This document shows positions 8,671 through 18,514 of a stretch of DNA of 62,898 nucleotides, in pieces (position 1 is the first letter of the stretch; every line of letters starts with the position of its first letter). The translations under genes were made by a program, and so were the position numbers. The stretch is from assembly GCA_009781185.1 (NCBI GenBank), contig WQYP01000006.1, positions 1 to 62,898 of the forward strand, read 5' to 3'. The notes below the pieces were generated by a model, which saw only the letters and a program-made list of their open reading frames with translations, did not search any database and was not told where the DNA came from. The DNA is from Phycisphaerales bacterium. GTDB taxonomy: Bacteria; Planctomycetota; Phycisphaerae; WQYP01.

Positions 8671-10013
8671 TGGAGGCGAATATCAGTACAATCGATAGTG
8701 TCTTAGATGTTCCTCAACCATCGCGGATGGCAAAGGTACGCGACACGGTACGTACCGGCGGAGAGGCGGGGAGCGAGAGCAAGCGTACGGGCCACGTCGC
8801 ATGGCTGGACGGAATTAGAGGGTTGGCGGCCTTCTACGTTGTCCTTGGCCATGTCTATGTCGAGTTGGATTACGGCCAGGCTCGCTGCCTGACTCCGGCC
8901 ATGAATCTCCTGACGGCGTGGACGAAGCACGGGCATTACGCGGTCGCGGTGTTCATCGTACTGTCGGGCTACTGCCTGATGCTGCCGGTCGCTCGAGCGC
9001 CGGACGGTCAGTTACGGGGCGGCGCCTGGGCCTATTTAGGACGGCGGGCCAAAAGAATCCTGCCAGCGTATTACGCATCGCTCCTGATGGCTCTGGCTCT
9101 GATGGCGCTGATTCCCGCGATGCGGAACGGAACGGGGACGGGATGGGACCTGGCGATTCCCAATTACACTCCTAAGATACTTAGCAAGACGCTTATTTCG
9201 CATTTGCTGCTCGTTCACAACTTGCGATGGGAATGGATATATAAGATCAATCCGCCCACATGGAGCGTTGCCACCGAATGGCAGATTTACTTTGCCCTGC
9301 CATTGCTATTGCTGCCTGTTTGGCGTCGCTGGGGTTTAGTGGGGTGTTGTAGTGCCGCGGTTTTAGCAGGCATCGCTCCGGCGGTACTTCGGCCCGGCCG
9401 CTACGACTTGCTCTGTCCCTGGTATCTGGGGCTTTTCGGCTTCGGGATGGCCGGGGCGATGATCACAACGAGAACAGGTGGCGGATCCGTGGAAGAGTGG
9501 CTGCGGCGAAAGATGCCGTGGGGATGGCTGACTGTTGGACTGGCCCTGGGCGGGGTGCTGGCTCACTGCGGAATGGCCGGGAAGGCGCCGGTGCCGCAGT
9601 GGCTTGTCGCCGATACCCTGCTGGGCGTTGCGGCCGCGTCGATGATTGTTTACTGTTCGCGTGTCGCAAGCTCCATGTCGTCCTCGCAGGCTCGCCCAAC
9701 GTTGTATACATTGCCCGTGTGGATATTTGGCTCACGTGCCGCGGTGGCGCTGGGAGGGTTCTCGTACAGTCTTTATCTGATTCATGTGCCACTCCTATCG
9801 GTGGCACATCACGCCATGCGGTGCCTAGGCATGGGGCCCTGGGGACGGCTGCTGACACTCTACTTAGTCGTTGTGCCTTTGATTGTGGCCGCATCTTACG
9901 GATTCTACCGCCTCTTTGAGCGACCGTTTATGCAAAGTTCTCGAAATAAAGTTCGCCGTCAACGCTGCTTAACAGAGCGTATCTCTGCCATGGTTGGCAG
10001 TGATAATGGTTGA
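8670..10013 (+). CDS. Membrane acyltransferase family 3 (OafA/YrhL-like)
   Basis: 447 residues, around ten hydrophobic segments. The N-terminal motif LDGIRGLAAFYVVLGH (46-61) with its conserved His is the signature of acyltransferase family 3, which O-acylates polysaccharides using cytoplasmic acyl donors. The first 40 residues are a polar extension before the first helix. TGATG overlap with the preceding GT4. Predicted to decorate the exopolysaccharide with acetyl or similar groups. Confidence 0.85.
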   Translation: MEANISTIDSVLDVPQPSRMAKVRDTVRTGGEAGSESKRTGHVAWLDGIRGLAAFYVVLGHVYVELDYGQARCLTPAMNLLTAWTKHGHYAVAVFIVLSGYCLMLPVARAPDGQLRGGAWAYLGRRAKRILPAYYASLLMALALMALIPAMRNGTGTGWDLAIPNYTPKILSKTLISHLLLVHNLRWEWIYKINPPTWSVATEWQIYFALPLLLLPVWRRWGLVGCCSAAVLAGIAPAVLRPGRYDLLCPWYLGLFGFGMAGAMITTRTGGGSVEEWLRRKMPWGWLTVGLALGGVLAHCGMAGKAPVPQWLVADTLLGVAAASMIVYCSRVASSMSSSQARPTLYTLPVWIFGSRAAVALGGFSYSLYLIHVPLLSVAHHAMRCLGMGPWGRLLTLYLVVVPLIVAASYGFYRLFERPFMQSSRNKVRRQRCLTERISAMVGSDNG

Positions 10014-10016
10014 GGT

Positions 10017-10646
10017 ATGGTCATGGGATGGACACTGATTCATCGTATTATCAAAGGGTTTGCGTTTAAGTATGGTTGCTGCACTGGACTATATAAGCGA
10101 CTATGCAAGCCCGGTGGATCGGAGTATGCCGAGTTCCTCAAAAGGCATGGCGGATTGCATGCAGTGGGTGACCACTGCTACATCGTAAGCAGCGTCGTGT
10201 TCAGCGATCCTGCCTACGTTCGCCTAGGCAATAACGTTTGTATGTCGGCATGCACTTTTATTGGGCATGATGGCTCGATTGCCATGTTAAATCGTGCTTA
10301 TGGCGTCAGGCTCGATAGTGTAGGAAAGATTGATATCCGCGATCATGTGTTTATCGGTTTCGGAGCGATCATTCTGCCGGGGGTGACGATCGGGCCCAAC
10401 GCCATCGTGGCGGCGGGCGCGGTGGTGACACGTGATGTGGCGGAGGGGGACATCGTCGGCGGCGTGCCTGCCAAACCGATCGGACACGTTGAAGAATTAG
10501 TACGGCGACTGCAGACGAAAACGGCATCGCTCCCGTGGGCACATCTGATTGCACAACGAGAGGGCGACTTCGATCCCGCGATGGAGCCGATGCTTCGCAA
10601 GATGCGAATCGAGCATTTCTACGGACAAAAGTCAGAAGCCAAATGA
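10017..10646 (+). CDS. Hexapeptide-repeat acyltransferase (left-handed beta helix)
   Basis: 209 residues. Residues about 60-165 hold degenerate hexapeptide repeats ([19 protein letters not shown], then [36 protein letters not shown]), ending with GGVPAKPIG, as in sugar O-acetyltransferases. Because GAGG (10012-10015) is well placed for it, the second ATG at 10023 (MGWTLIH) is probably the true start. Probably acetylates a sugar intermediate or the repeat unit. The stop overlaps the next gene by 4 bp. Confidence 0.8.
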   Translation: MVMGWTLIHRIIKGFAFKYGCCTGLYKRLCKPGGSEYAEFLKRHGGLHAVGDHCYIVSSVVFSDPAYVRLGNNVCMSACTFIGHDGSIAMLNRAYGVRLDSVGKIDIRDHVFIGFGAIILPGVTIGPNAIVAAGAVVTRDVAEGDIVGGVPAKPIGHVEELVRRLQTKTASLPWAHLIAQREGDFDPAMEPMLRKMRIEHFYGQKSEAK

Positions 10647-11620
10647 GTCTACTGATCGTCATTGTGAACTATCGTACGCCGGAGCTGACCACGGCGTGTT
10701 TAGCTTCGCTCTCTCAAGTGAGGGACGAGGTTTCGAACATGAAGGTGGTTGTGATCGACAACGGATCGAGCGACGGGTCTGCCGATGCGATAGACACCGC
10801 GATCAAGAATGCTGATTGGGGCGAATGGGCGATGCTCGCAAGATCCGACACGAATCTCGGATTTGCTGCCGGCAATAATGCGGGGCTCAAGAGCGGCACG
10901 GAACGGTGGCCGAATCCAAAGTACGTCCTGCTCCTCAACAGCGACACTGTTGTTCATCGAAATTGTTTGCAGCGATGTTATGACGTGATGGAGGCCGATA
11001 CAACGATTGGCGTGATGAGTTGCAAAGTTCTGAACAAAGATGGATCGCTTCAAAACGTGGCCAGGCTACTGCCTAATCCATTGATCCACCTGATCTGTTC
11101 GCTGGGATTACCCTGGCGGTGGCGAGGGGCATTTGGATGGGCAGATACGGAGGATACGGGCTGGGATCGTCAATCGGAGGCACGAGACGTGGGCTGGTTG
11201 GGCGGCGCGTTCCTCTTCATCCGAGGCGACCTGGTCAAAAAAATCGGACTCCTAGATGATAGTTTCTTCTTCTATGGCGAAGATATCGAGTTTTCGCATC
11301 GAATTTGGCGAGCAGGATATCGTGTGCATTACCATCCAGGCGGAACTATCACTCATTACGGCGGCGGTTCATCGGATCCTGTTCGCATCACGCAAGGGAA
11401 GCGAAGCTCCTATATGTGGGCATCGCGCTACCAGGTACAGCGGCAATGCTACGGGCGCCTGGCGGCACGATTCGTGTGGCTGGTGGACGTAGTGACCTAT
11501 GGACTGCGGTCAGGCGTTGTGAACTGCATGTGCGTGTGGGGAGGAGAGAAAGCACGCGAAAAACGTGCAATCCTCGCGACATCGTTGCAAATGGTCCTGA
11601 GGAACTGGAAAAATGGTTGA
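10643..11620 (+). CDS. Glycosyltransferase family 2, rhamnosyltransferase-like
   Basis: 325 residues with a GT-A fold. Visible motifs are [11 protein letters not shown] at the N-terminus, [10 protein letters not shown] (37-46), the metal-binding LLNSD (96-100) and [19 protein letters not shown], the ED motif of inverting GT2 enzymes. Start set at the ATG overlapping the previous stop (ATGA); the frame extends further upstream only because it runs through the acetyltransferase gene. Likely transfers rhamnose or another deoxysugar; RfbA and RfbB in the same locus would supply a dTDP-deoxysugar precursor (inference). Confidence 0.8.
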   Translation: MSLLIVIVNYRTPELTTACLASLSQVRDEVSNMKVVVIDNGSSDGSADAIDTAIKNADWGEWAMLARSDTNLGFAAGNNAGLKSGTERWPNPKYVLLLNSDTVVHRNCLQRCYDVMEADTTIGVMSCKVLNKDGSLQNVARLLPNPLIHLICSLGLPWRWRGAFGWADTEDTGWDRQSEARDVGWLGGAFLFIRGDLVKKIGLLDDSFFFYGEDIEFSHRIWRAGYRVHYHPGGTITHYGGGSSDPVRITQGKRSSYMWASRYQVQRQCYGRLAARFVWLVDVVTYGLRSGVVNCMCVWGGEKAREKRAILATSLQMVLRNWKNG

Positions 11621-12788
11621 TCATCTGACTGGCATGCCGCAGCGACTTCGCATTCTTTTCGCGCTGCCTGGACTTCATCGCGTCACTCGCGGGGCCGAGG
11701 TCGCCTTTGAGGAACTCGGGCGTGCACTCTCAGCGATGTCTGAGTGCGAAGTGACGCTGCTGGGTTCCGGGCAGGAGAGGGATGGGGAACCGTATCGTTT
11801 TGTGCATGCCGGATGCTTACGCAGAGAGCTTTTCGAGCGGTGGCCTACATTGCCGTGCCTGCGGAGCCATTTTGAATATGAGGAGTTGAGTTTCCTGCCC
11901 GGCCTGTTGCGAAAGTATCGACCAGAAGACTACGACATAACGATTACGTGCAGTTATCCTTATACGAACTGGGCATTGCGAAGCCGCAAATCGGGCGGAC
12001 ACCGTCCCTGGCATATCTACGTGACGCAGAACGGCGACTGGCCCGTCCACGAGAATCGGCGGGAGTATCGCTATTTCGGATGCGACGGGCTTGTATGTAC
12101 GAATCCAGTTTACTACGAGCGTAACCGGGAGCGATGGCCGACGGTGCTGATTCCCAATGGCGTCAATCCGGACGTATTTTTCCCGGGAAAAAGAGGGGGA
12201 GGTCGCTCGGAATTCGATCTGCCAGAGAGTGCACGGGTCGTGCTCATGGTCAGTGCTCTGAGCCCGACGAAGAAGGTGGTTGAGGGAATAGAAGCGGTCG
12301 CGAAGGTACCGGGGGCGTTCCTGGTGGTAGCTGGTGATGGCGAACTTCGCGCCGAAGTGGAATTTGCCGGCAAGAATCTCTTGTCCGACCGATTTCGAAG
12401 GATAGTCCTTCCGCGTTCGAAGATGCCTTCGCTATACCGCTGTGCGGACGTATTTTTACATATGAGCCAGAACGAATCATCAGCCAATGCATACATCGAA
12501 GCTTTAGCGACGGGCCTGCCAATTGTCACACATGACTGGGCGGTAACTCGCTGGACACTGGAAGATCAAGCGATCTTTGTCGACACCTCCGATTCGTCAG
12601 CGACCGCTCGGGGCCTGTGCGAAGCGTTGGACACATTGCATAGCAAGGAAGTAGAATCACGTCGCGCGATCGTGGAGAGGCGATTTACGTGGGCGGCTAT
12701 TGCCAGGCAGTATCACGAGTTCTTTCTCCGCATCGCCTCTCAGGCCGTTGGTGAGAAGGAAAGCGATTTAGTGGCGGCAGATGCATGA
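11613..12788 (+). CDS. Glycosyltransferase family 4
   Basis: 391 residues, GT-B. RVVLMVSALSPTKKVVEGIEA marks the start of the C-terminal Rossmann half and MSQNESSANAYIEALATGLPI (about 283-303) the sugar-nucleotide site, although the first acidic residue of the usual E-x7-E motif is part of QNESSANAYIE. The N-terminal half (RILFALPGLHRVTRGAEVAFEEL) is a typical GT4 acceptor domain. It overlaps both neighbours. Specificity unknown. Confidence 0.8.
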   Translation: MVDHLTGMPQRLRILFALPGLHRVTRGAEVAFEELGRALSAMSECEVTLLGSGQERDGEPYRFVHAGCLRRELFERWPTLPCLRSHFEYEELSFLPGLLRKYRPEDYDITITCSYPYTNWALRSRKSGGHRPWHIYVTQNGDWPVHENRREYRYFGCDGLVCTNPVYYERNRERWPTVLIPNGVNPDVFFPGKRGGGRSEFDLPESARVVLMVSALSPTKKVVEGIEAVAKVPGAFLVVAGDGELRAEVEFAGKNLLSDRFRRIVLPRSKMPSLYRCADVFLHMSQNESSANAYIEALATGLPIVTHDWAVTRWTLEDQAIFVDTSDSSATARGLCEALDTLHSKEVESRRAIVERRFTWAAIARQYHEFFLRIASQAVGEKESDLVAADA

Positions 12789-13354
12789 GATTGGAGAATA
12801 ACCAGAGACCCGTGTCCGTTTCCGCGACGGAGCCGGACTGGAGCCGCGAGCGTGGAAGCGGTTGGGATCCCGGCCGCCGACTTCTGGCGTGCATACGCGG
12901 CTACCAGCGATGGCGAAGCCAAGCCGGTCTTTGGGGACACGTGATCTGCGGTATTTACGTACTGCGGCATCGATTCTGGAGCGCAGTTGCCGGGGCGGAT
13001 ATTCCACTGAACACGAAAATTGCCGGAGGCTTGTTGCTGCTGCATCCCAACGGGATCGTCATCCATCCAGATGTGAAGATTGGTCCTAATTGCCTGATCC
13101 TTCAGCAGGTGACCCTCGGCACTGACGGAAAAAGCGGGAATTCGCCGCGGATCGGCGGGCATGTGGACATCGGCGCCGGCGCGAAAATCCTGGGTGGGGT
13201 AACGATCGGCGATCACGCTAAAATCGGTGCTAATGCCGTAGTCTTGAGCGATGTACCGGCTGGAGCGACCGCGATTGGCATACCGGCAAGAATCATCAAA
13301 CGCCCACCAGCCCCCGTCTCCACCGTGGGTTTCTCCGATGGATCTGGAATCTGA
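12785..13354 (+). CDS. Serine O-acetyltransferase-like hexapeptide protein
   Basis: 189 residues. From about residue 75 the sequence follows the CysE-type beta helix: GADIPLNTKIAGGLLLLHPNG, then IHPDVKIGPNCLILQQVTLG, and IGGHVDIGAGAKILGGVTIG, ending AIGIPARII. In exopolysaccharide clusters such proteins usually acetylate sugars and not serine, so the cysteine-biosynthesis name should not be taken literally. ATGA overlap with the preceding GT4. The first 40 residues are polar and unlike CysE. Confidence 0.75.
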   Translation: MRLENNQRPVSVSATEPDWSRERGSGWDPGRRLLACIRGYQRWRSQAGLWGHVICGIYVLRHRFWSAVAGADIPLNTKIAGGLLLLHPNGIVIHPDVKIGPNCLILQQVTLGTDGKSGNSPRIGGHVDIGAGAKILGGVTIGDHAKIGANAVVLSDVPAGATAIGIPARIIKRPPAPVSTVGFSDGSGI

Positions 13355-13376
13355 CGTCATACCCTGAAAAGGCAAT

Positions 13377-14456
13377 ATAACTATCAATAGTTATATATTA
13401 TCATTTTTTGAAAAAATAAGCGTTCCCCGGATCGGCATCGTAGCAATCGGCCGAAACGAGGGCGAACGGCTGCGACGTTGTCTGAATTCGGTTGCAGGAC
13501 ATCCAACAGTCTATGTGGATTCGGGCTCATCCGACGGCAGCGTAGAAATGGCGAAAGCTCTGGAGGTAGAGGTAGTCGAGTTGGATCGCAACATACCATT
13601 CACAGCGGCGCGAGCTCGCAATGAAGGATTCCGGCGGCTACGGGAATTGCACCCCAATGTGGAGTTAGTGCAATTTGTCGACGGAGACTGCGAAGTGGCG
13701 GCAGGATGGCTGCAAACTGCCGCAACCATATTAGATCAGCGCCGGGACGTGGCGGTGGTATGCGGACGCCGGCGTGAGCGATATCCCAAGGCGTCTGTAT
13801 ATAACCGGCTCTGCGACGTGGAGTGGAATACGCCGGTCGGAGAAGCGAACGCTTGCGGAGGGGACGCGATGATGCGAACAGATGCCTTTGCGAACATGGG
13901 TGGATATAACTCGGCCGTCGTGGCGGGCGAGGAGCCGGAATTATGTATGCGGCTGCAGAAGGCCGGCTGGAAGGTTATTCGAGCGGATGCGGAGATGACG
14001 CTGCACGATGCGGCCATGGCGCGATTCTGGCAGTGGTGGAAACGGGCCGTGCGAGGTGGATATGGGGGAACTGATATTGCCGTTGGGTTTGAGCGAGGGG
14101 TTGGTGATTTTTCTTGCCAGATGCGAAGTGCCAGATACTGGGCGATTGGATGGCCGGCCGTGGTTGTCCTGCTGACGGGAGCGACATTGGCGTTAGGTGG
14201 ATGGCGGGCGGCGGGCGTAGCGGCCGCATTGGCACTGGCAATTCTGCCAGCGCAGATGGCAAGAGTTGCCCTCAAGGCGCGCCGGCGGGCCGGCGATATC
14301 AAAACAGCCCTGGAGTACGGCTGCTTCACAATGCTCAGCAAGTGGGCACACCTCCAAGGGCAGTTCCGCTACTGGCGAGACAGGCGATCAGGGCGTCATC
14401 TCTCCCTGATCGAATATAAGCAAGTTATTAAGAGAGAAGCCGAGATAAGTCTATGA
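13377..14456 (+). CDS. Glycosyltransferase family 2, no canonical start codon
   Basis: The conserved GT2 N-terminus RIGIVAIGRNEGERLRRCL begins at about 13428 and continues in frame through VDSGSSDGS, FVDGDCEVAAGWL (metal site) and a C-terminal hydrophobic region (about residues 240-265). Between the in-frame TGA at 13365-13367 and this motif there is no ATG, GTG or TTG. The first canonical candidate, GTG at 13515, would delete the first strand and part of the nucleotide-binding site. I place a tentative start at ATA 13377, preceded by AAAAGG; ATC 13383 or ATA 13416 are also possible, as is a start-codon mutation. The 3' end overlaps the next GT4 by 4 bp. Confidence 0.65.
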   Translation: MTINSYILSFFEKISVPRIGIVAIGRNEGERLRRCLNSVAGHPTVYVDSGSSDGSVEMAKALEVEVVELDRNIPFTAARARNEGFRRLRELHPNVELVQFVDGDCEVAAGWLQTAATILDQRRDVAVVCGRRRERYPKASVYNRLCDVEWNTPVGEANACGGDAMMRTDAFANMGGYNSAVVAGEEPELCMRLQKAGWKVIRADAEMTLHDAAMARFWQWWKRAVRGGYGGTDIAVGFERGVGDFSCQMRSARYWAIGWPAVVVLLTGATLALGGWRAAGVAAALALAILPAQMARVALKARRRAGDIKTALEYGCFTMLSKWAHLQGQFRYWRDRRSGRHLSLIEYKQVIKREAEISL

Positions 14457-15715
14457 AAATTGCATATTTAATCAATCAATATCCGAAAGTCAGCCACAGT
14501 TTCGTGCGGCGAGAAATCGCTGAAATAGAAGCCCGCGGTATGGAAGTGCAGCGGTTCTCCATCCAGAAAACCAAAGATAAAATTGTCGATGAAGCGGACC
14601 AAGTCGAATTAGCAAAAACTCATGCATTGTTGGCTGAAGGTGTATTAGGCTTGGCGAAAGCTCTATTTGGAGAGCTACTCTGTAATCCGTGTCATTTTTT
14701 CAATGCGTTGCGAACAGCTTTGCGCATGGGCTGGCGGTCCGACAGAGGCATGCCGCGACACGTCGCCTACCTGATAGAAGCCTGCCTTTTGAAGAAACGA
14801 CTGCGGCAGATTGGAGCCGATCATATACATGCCCACTTTGCAACCAATTCAACAGCCGTCGCACTGTTGTGTCATATGTTAGGCGGACCAGGATATAGTT
14901 TCACCGCACACGGAATGGAAGCTTTCGACGCACCCGAATTCATCAGTCTGGGCGAAAAAGTCAAGCGATCTGCTTTCACCGTGGCGATCAGCGAACATGG
15001 ACGCAGTCAGATTTGTCGCTGGTCGCCACCAGAGGCCTGGCCGAAAGTACAAGTTGTCCGATGCGGCGTGGATCATCACTTCCTGGACTACCCGCGTACG
15101 CCCCTGCCGGCATCTCGGCGGTTGGTGGTGGTGGCAAGGCTCAGCCCGGAGAAGGGTCACCTGGTGCTGATGGACGCGGCGAGACGACTGGCCGAGGAGG
15201 GACTGACTTTTGAGCTGGTGCTGGTAGGCGACGGCCCCATGCGACCGCAAATCGAAACTTTCATTCAACATTGCGGCCTGGAAAAGTGCGTCAAAATCGC
15301 GGGCTGGAAAAGTGGGGCCGACGTGCGAGATGAAATTATCGCTTCGCAGACAATGGTGCTTCCGAGCTTTACTGAAGGCTTGCCGGTCGTGCTGATGGAA
15401 GCCTTGGCGCTGGGCCGGCCGGTGATCAGCACCTACATCGCGGGGATTCCGGAGCTGGTGGAGAACGGCGTGAACGGATGGCTGGTGCCAGCGGGAGCGG
15501 TCGAACCGCTGGCCGATGCGATGCGTCAGGCACTCAAGACGCCGCGGGAGCAACTTGAGCGAATGGGGCAGGCGGGGCGAATTCGCGTACACGAGCGGCA
15601 CAACGCTGCCAGGGAAGCCGCCAGGCTCGCGGAGTTATTCAAGCAGTCGATTACAGCTGCAGGTAAACAAGAAAATGATAACAAACAACCCATGCCGCTC
15701 CCTCAGTCCATATAA
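14453..15715 (+). CDS. Glycosyltransferase family 4, colanic-acid WcaL-like
   Basis: 420 residues, GT-B. N-terminus YLINQYPKVSHSFVRREI and the segment HIHAHFATNSTAVALL are typical of WcaL/ExoL-like exopolysaccharide glycosyltransferases. The C-terminal half has RLVVVARLSPEKGHLVLMDA and PSFTEGLPVVLMEALALG (about 304-321) with the E-x7-E pair. Starts within the preceding stop. Likely adds a late sugar of the repeat unit at the cytoplasmic face. Confidence 0.85.
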   Translation: MKIAYLINQYPKVSHSFVRREIAEIEARGMEVQRFSIQKTKDKIVDEADQVELAKTHALLAEGVLGLAKALFGELLCNPCHFFNALRTALRMGWRSDRGMPRHVAYLIEACLLKKRLRQIGADHIHAHFATNSTAVALLCHMLGGPGYSFTAHGMEAFDAPEFISLGEKVKRSAFTVAISEHGRSQICRWSPPEAWPKVQVVRCGVDHHFLDYPRTPLPASRRLVVVARLSPEKGHLVLMDAARRLAEEGLTFELVLVGDGPMRPQIETFIQHCGLEKCVKIAGWKSGADVRDEIIASQTMVLPSFTEGLPVVLMEALALGRPVISTYIAGIPELVENGVNGWLVPAGAVEPLADAMRQALKTPREQLERMGQAGRIRVHERHNAAREAARLAELFKQSITAAGKQENDNKQPMPLPQSI

Positions 15716-15754
15716 TGGCACTGACGAGCGGGGCAGCGAACAAGGCAGGTCTGC

Positions 15755-17074
15755 ATGGTGGAGAAGACATTGATTAAAGAAGAAGCGGGAGTGGCCCGCG
15801 CACCGCGATCATTTGATATCGCGTTCAATGGCGAACCGCGTCATGGGCATCTCATTTGGATTGGGATTCTTGTACTAAGCGTCCTGATTCGTATCGCATG
15901 GATGGCTGCGGTGCCCGTGATACCTGTGTCGGACAGCTATGCATACGACACGTTTGCCCACAACCTGGCGAACGGCGCCGGTTATTGCTGGGAACCGGGA
16001 GCTCTTACTGCCTATTGGCCCGTTGGCACATCGTTCATTTATTCAATATGCTATCGTGTGTTTGGCCAGCATTACCCACCCATTATCGTTTTGAACATAC
16101 TGCTGGGCGTCGGGATTACCGCCTTGACCATGCATCTCGGCCGCATCTGGTTCGGATCACGTGTAGCACTCGTTGCGGGGCTTTTCATGGCTTTTTGGCC
16201 CAGCCAGGTTGAATTTACCACGGTATTGGCAAGTGAGCTGCCTTTCACGTTCTTTGTGTTGCTTGCTTGTACCGTATTGTGGAGCAAACGTTTGAATTGG
16301 ATGAGTTCTGCGGCTATTGCCGGCGTGATATTAGCTGCGGCATCCTATGTACGCCCTACCGCGATGGCGCTGCCAGTCGTTCTTGCCGTCGCGCTCATCA
16401 TGATAGATCAGAAATATGCAAAAGTGATAGCTCGTACAGCGATTATGCTGCTGGTGATGGTAATATGTATCGCTCCGTGGACCATACGAAACTACCATCT
16501 TTTTAACGGGAAACTGGTTCCCATCGCGGCCAATAGCGGGACGAACTTCTGGATGGGGAACAATCCGCAGAGCTCTGGCGAGTATATGAATGATTTTCCT
16601 GCTGAGACCATCTCTATGAACGAAGCGGAGCGGGACCAATACCTGGGTGCGGAGGCGAAGGCTTACATTCGGGCACATCCGATCCGGTTCATCGGCCGTA
16701 GCATCGTAAAGGCGATTCGCCTGCATGACCGGGAGTCTATCGGCGTCTCCTGGAACGCGGAGGGTTTGAGCCAGCGATTTCCCGCAAGCATGGTACAGGC
16801 GATCAAAGTAGGCAGCAGTCTGTATTGGTGGGGCGGGCTCTGCCTGGCGTTCATTGGCATGATCCTGTTTGCCAGGTGGCGTGGCTTATGGGCCGCAGCA
16901 AGCAATCCGGCGGTCCTGCTGTGGGCCTATTTCACAGCGGTCCACGCCATCACGGTGATTCAAGACCGCTATCATTTTCCTTCAATTCCAGGCATAGCAA
17001 TGTTGGCAGGAGTCGCGGTAGCCGCGTGGCTGCCAGGCGCGGCTCAAACGCTCGCAGGCGAGGTTGTCGAATGA
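15755..17074 (+). CDS. Glycosyltransferase family 39 (PMT/ArnT-like membrane enzyme)
   Basis: 439 residues with about ten helices. The first external loop carries the acidic pair typical of GT-C enzymes (PVSDSYAYDTFAHNLANG), and WEPGALTAYWPVGTSF resembles the PMT_2 family. Such enzymes use polyprenyl-phosphate sugars as donors on the periplasmic side. The next gene, which it overlaps by 4 bp, encodes a HAD-UbiA protein that could make such a donor, so the two may form a functional pair (inference). AAGGCAGG precedes the ATG. Confidence 0.8.
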   Translation: MVEKTLIKEEAGVARAPRSFDIAFNGEPRHGHLIWIGILVLSVLIRIAWMAAVPVIPVSDSYAYDTFAHNLANGAGYCWEPGALTAYWPVGTSFIYSICYRVFGQHYPPIIVLNILLGVGITALTMHLGRIWFGSRVALVAGLFMAFWPSQVEFTTVLASELPFTFFVLLACTVLWSKRLNWMSSAAIAGVILAAASYVRPTAMALPVVLAVALIMIDQKYAKVIARTAIMLLVMVICIAPWTIRNYHLFNGKLVPIAANSGTNFWMGNNPQSSGEYMNDFPAETISMNEAERDQYLGAEAKAYIRAHPIRFIGRSIVKAIRLHDRESIGVSWNAEGLSQRFPASMVQAIKVGSSLYWWGGLCLAFIGMILFARWRGLWAAASNPAVLLWAYFTAVHAITVIQDRYHFPSIPGIAMLAGVAVAAWLPGAAQTLAGEVVE

Positions 17075-18507
17075 CAGAGCTTCAAGAACAACCGATGGTA
17101 ATGGTATGCGTGGACTTGGACGGCACACTGATCGCCACCGATCTGCTCTGGGAATCGGTACTCTTGTTAGCGCGAAAGCGGCCAGCAGACCTTGTGCGAC
17201 TTCCGTTATGGTTGATGCAGGGGAAAGCTCGTTTGAAAAGAGAACTGGCAGCGCGCGTGCGGCCGGACCCGACAACGCTACCTTATCGAGAAAACGTGTT
17301 GGAGTTTCTTCGCCAGTGCAGGCAAGACGGGCAGTCGCTGCTTTTAGCCACTGCATCGAACGAGCGATTGGCCCATGGGGTGGCAGAGCATCTTGGTCTA
17401 TTCGACGACGTCATTGCCAGCAACGAGCAGGCGAATCTGAAGGGACATCGCAAACTGGAAGCGATTCAATCTCGCTGCGGCGAGGTTGCTTTCGATTACG
17501 TAGGCGACGCGAAGGCGGATCTGCCTCTGTGGCGGGCTGCTCGCCGAGCCGTGCTTGTACATCCGGAAGCCAGATTATTGGAAGAGGCAAAACGGGCATT
17601 TCCATCGTGCATAGTTCTTGGCGAACCTATTAACCGGTTACGTGCATACGTGCGTTTGATGCGTCCGCACCAATGGGCTAAAAATGCTCTGATTGCTGTG
17701 CCGCTGCTCATGTCGCATCAGGTGATGGATTTAAGCAAGGTGTTGGCGGTTCTGCTGGCGATGCTGGCGTTCAACATGGCTGCGTCTGCCGCCTATGTGT
17801 TCAATGATCTCTTCGATATGCAGTCCGATCGGCGGCACCCGGTCAAGCGGCGTCGACCGCTTGCCGCGGGAAAAGTCTCGATACCCTCTGCCTCAGTGCT
17901 GATGTTACTGCTGTTGGGGATCTGTGCAACGATCACCTGTTGGCTGCCACTGCTATTCGTCGCTCTGCTGATATGTTATATAGCAGTAACATTGACTTAT
18001 TCGCTCTATTTCAAACGCAAGCTGATGGTCGACGTGATATGTCTTGCGGGTTTATATAGTTTGCGCATTCTGGCCGGCGGCGCAGCGGCTGGCGTCATCG
18101 TGTCGCCCTGGCTGCTTGCGTTTTCGATGTTCCTTTTTCTGAGCTTGGCGTTTGTGAAACGCTACACGGAATTGGCGGCGGGGCGCGAATCGGCCACAGT
18201 GATTCCCGGACGCGGTTATTGGGCTGGGGACATTGAAATGGTTCGCTCCATCGGACCGGCCAGCGGCTACCTATGCGTACTTGTGCTCTGCCTGTATATC
18301 AGCAGTCAGGATGTATTGAAACTCTATCACCATCATGACCTGCTGTGGCTGGAGTGTCCTATCCTGCTGTATTGGATCAGCCGCATCTGGTTTTTGGCTC
18401 ATCGCCAGCAGATGCCGGACGACCCTGTGCTCTTTGCGGTCAAGGACAAGATAAGTTTAGCGGCCGGCGCAATAGCGCTGCTGATCCTTCTATTGGCATG
18501 GTTGTAA
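17071..18507 (+). CDS. HAD phosphatase - UbiA prenyltransferase fusion
   Basis: 478 residues. Residues 1-185 form a HAD domain with VDLDGTL (14-20; nucleophile D15, acid D17) and YVGDAKADLPLW (143-154). Residues 190-478 form a UbiA-type membrane domain with NDLFDMQSDRRHP (245-257), the first Asp-rich prenyl-diphosphate motif. This layout resembles decaprenyl-phosphate phosphoribosyltransferases combined with the phosphatase of the next step, which would give polyprenyl-phosphate ribose in one polypeptide. Start set at the ATG overlapping the GT39 stop; upstream in-frame codons read through that gene. An aromatic-acceptor UbiA is the alternative but fits the context less well. Confidence 0.8.
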   Translation: MTELQEQPMVMVCVDLDGTLIATDLLWESVLLLARKRPADLVRLPLWLMQGKARLKRELAARVRPDPTTLPYRENVLEFLRQCRQDGQSLLLATASNERLAHGVAEHLGLFDDVIASNEQANLKGHRKLEAIQSRCGEVAFDYVGDAKADLPLWRAARRAVLVHPEARLLEEAKRAFPSCIVLGEPINRLRAYVRLMRPHQWAKNALIAVPLLMSHQVMDLSKVLAVLLAMLAFNMAASAAYVFNDLFDMQSDRRHPVKRRRPLAAGKVSIPSASVLMLLLLGICATITCWLPLLFVALLICYIAVTLTYSLYFKRKLMVDVICLAGLYSLRILAGGAAAGVIVSPWLLAFSMFLFLSLAFVKRYTELAAGRESATVIPGRGYWAGDIEMVRSIGPASGYLCVLVLCLYISSQDVLKLYHHHDLLWLECPILLYWISRIWFLAHRQQMPDDPVLFAVKDKISLAAGAIALLILLLAWL

Positions 18508-18514
18508 TAAGTTA

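Noticed and set aside
12785..13354. True cysteine-biosynthesis serine acetyltransferase
   Set aside because: Only the beta helix is shared; position inside the exopolysaccharide locus and the non-CysE N-terminus point to a sugar acetyltransferase.
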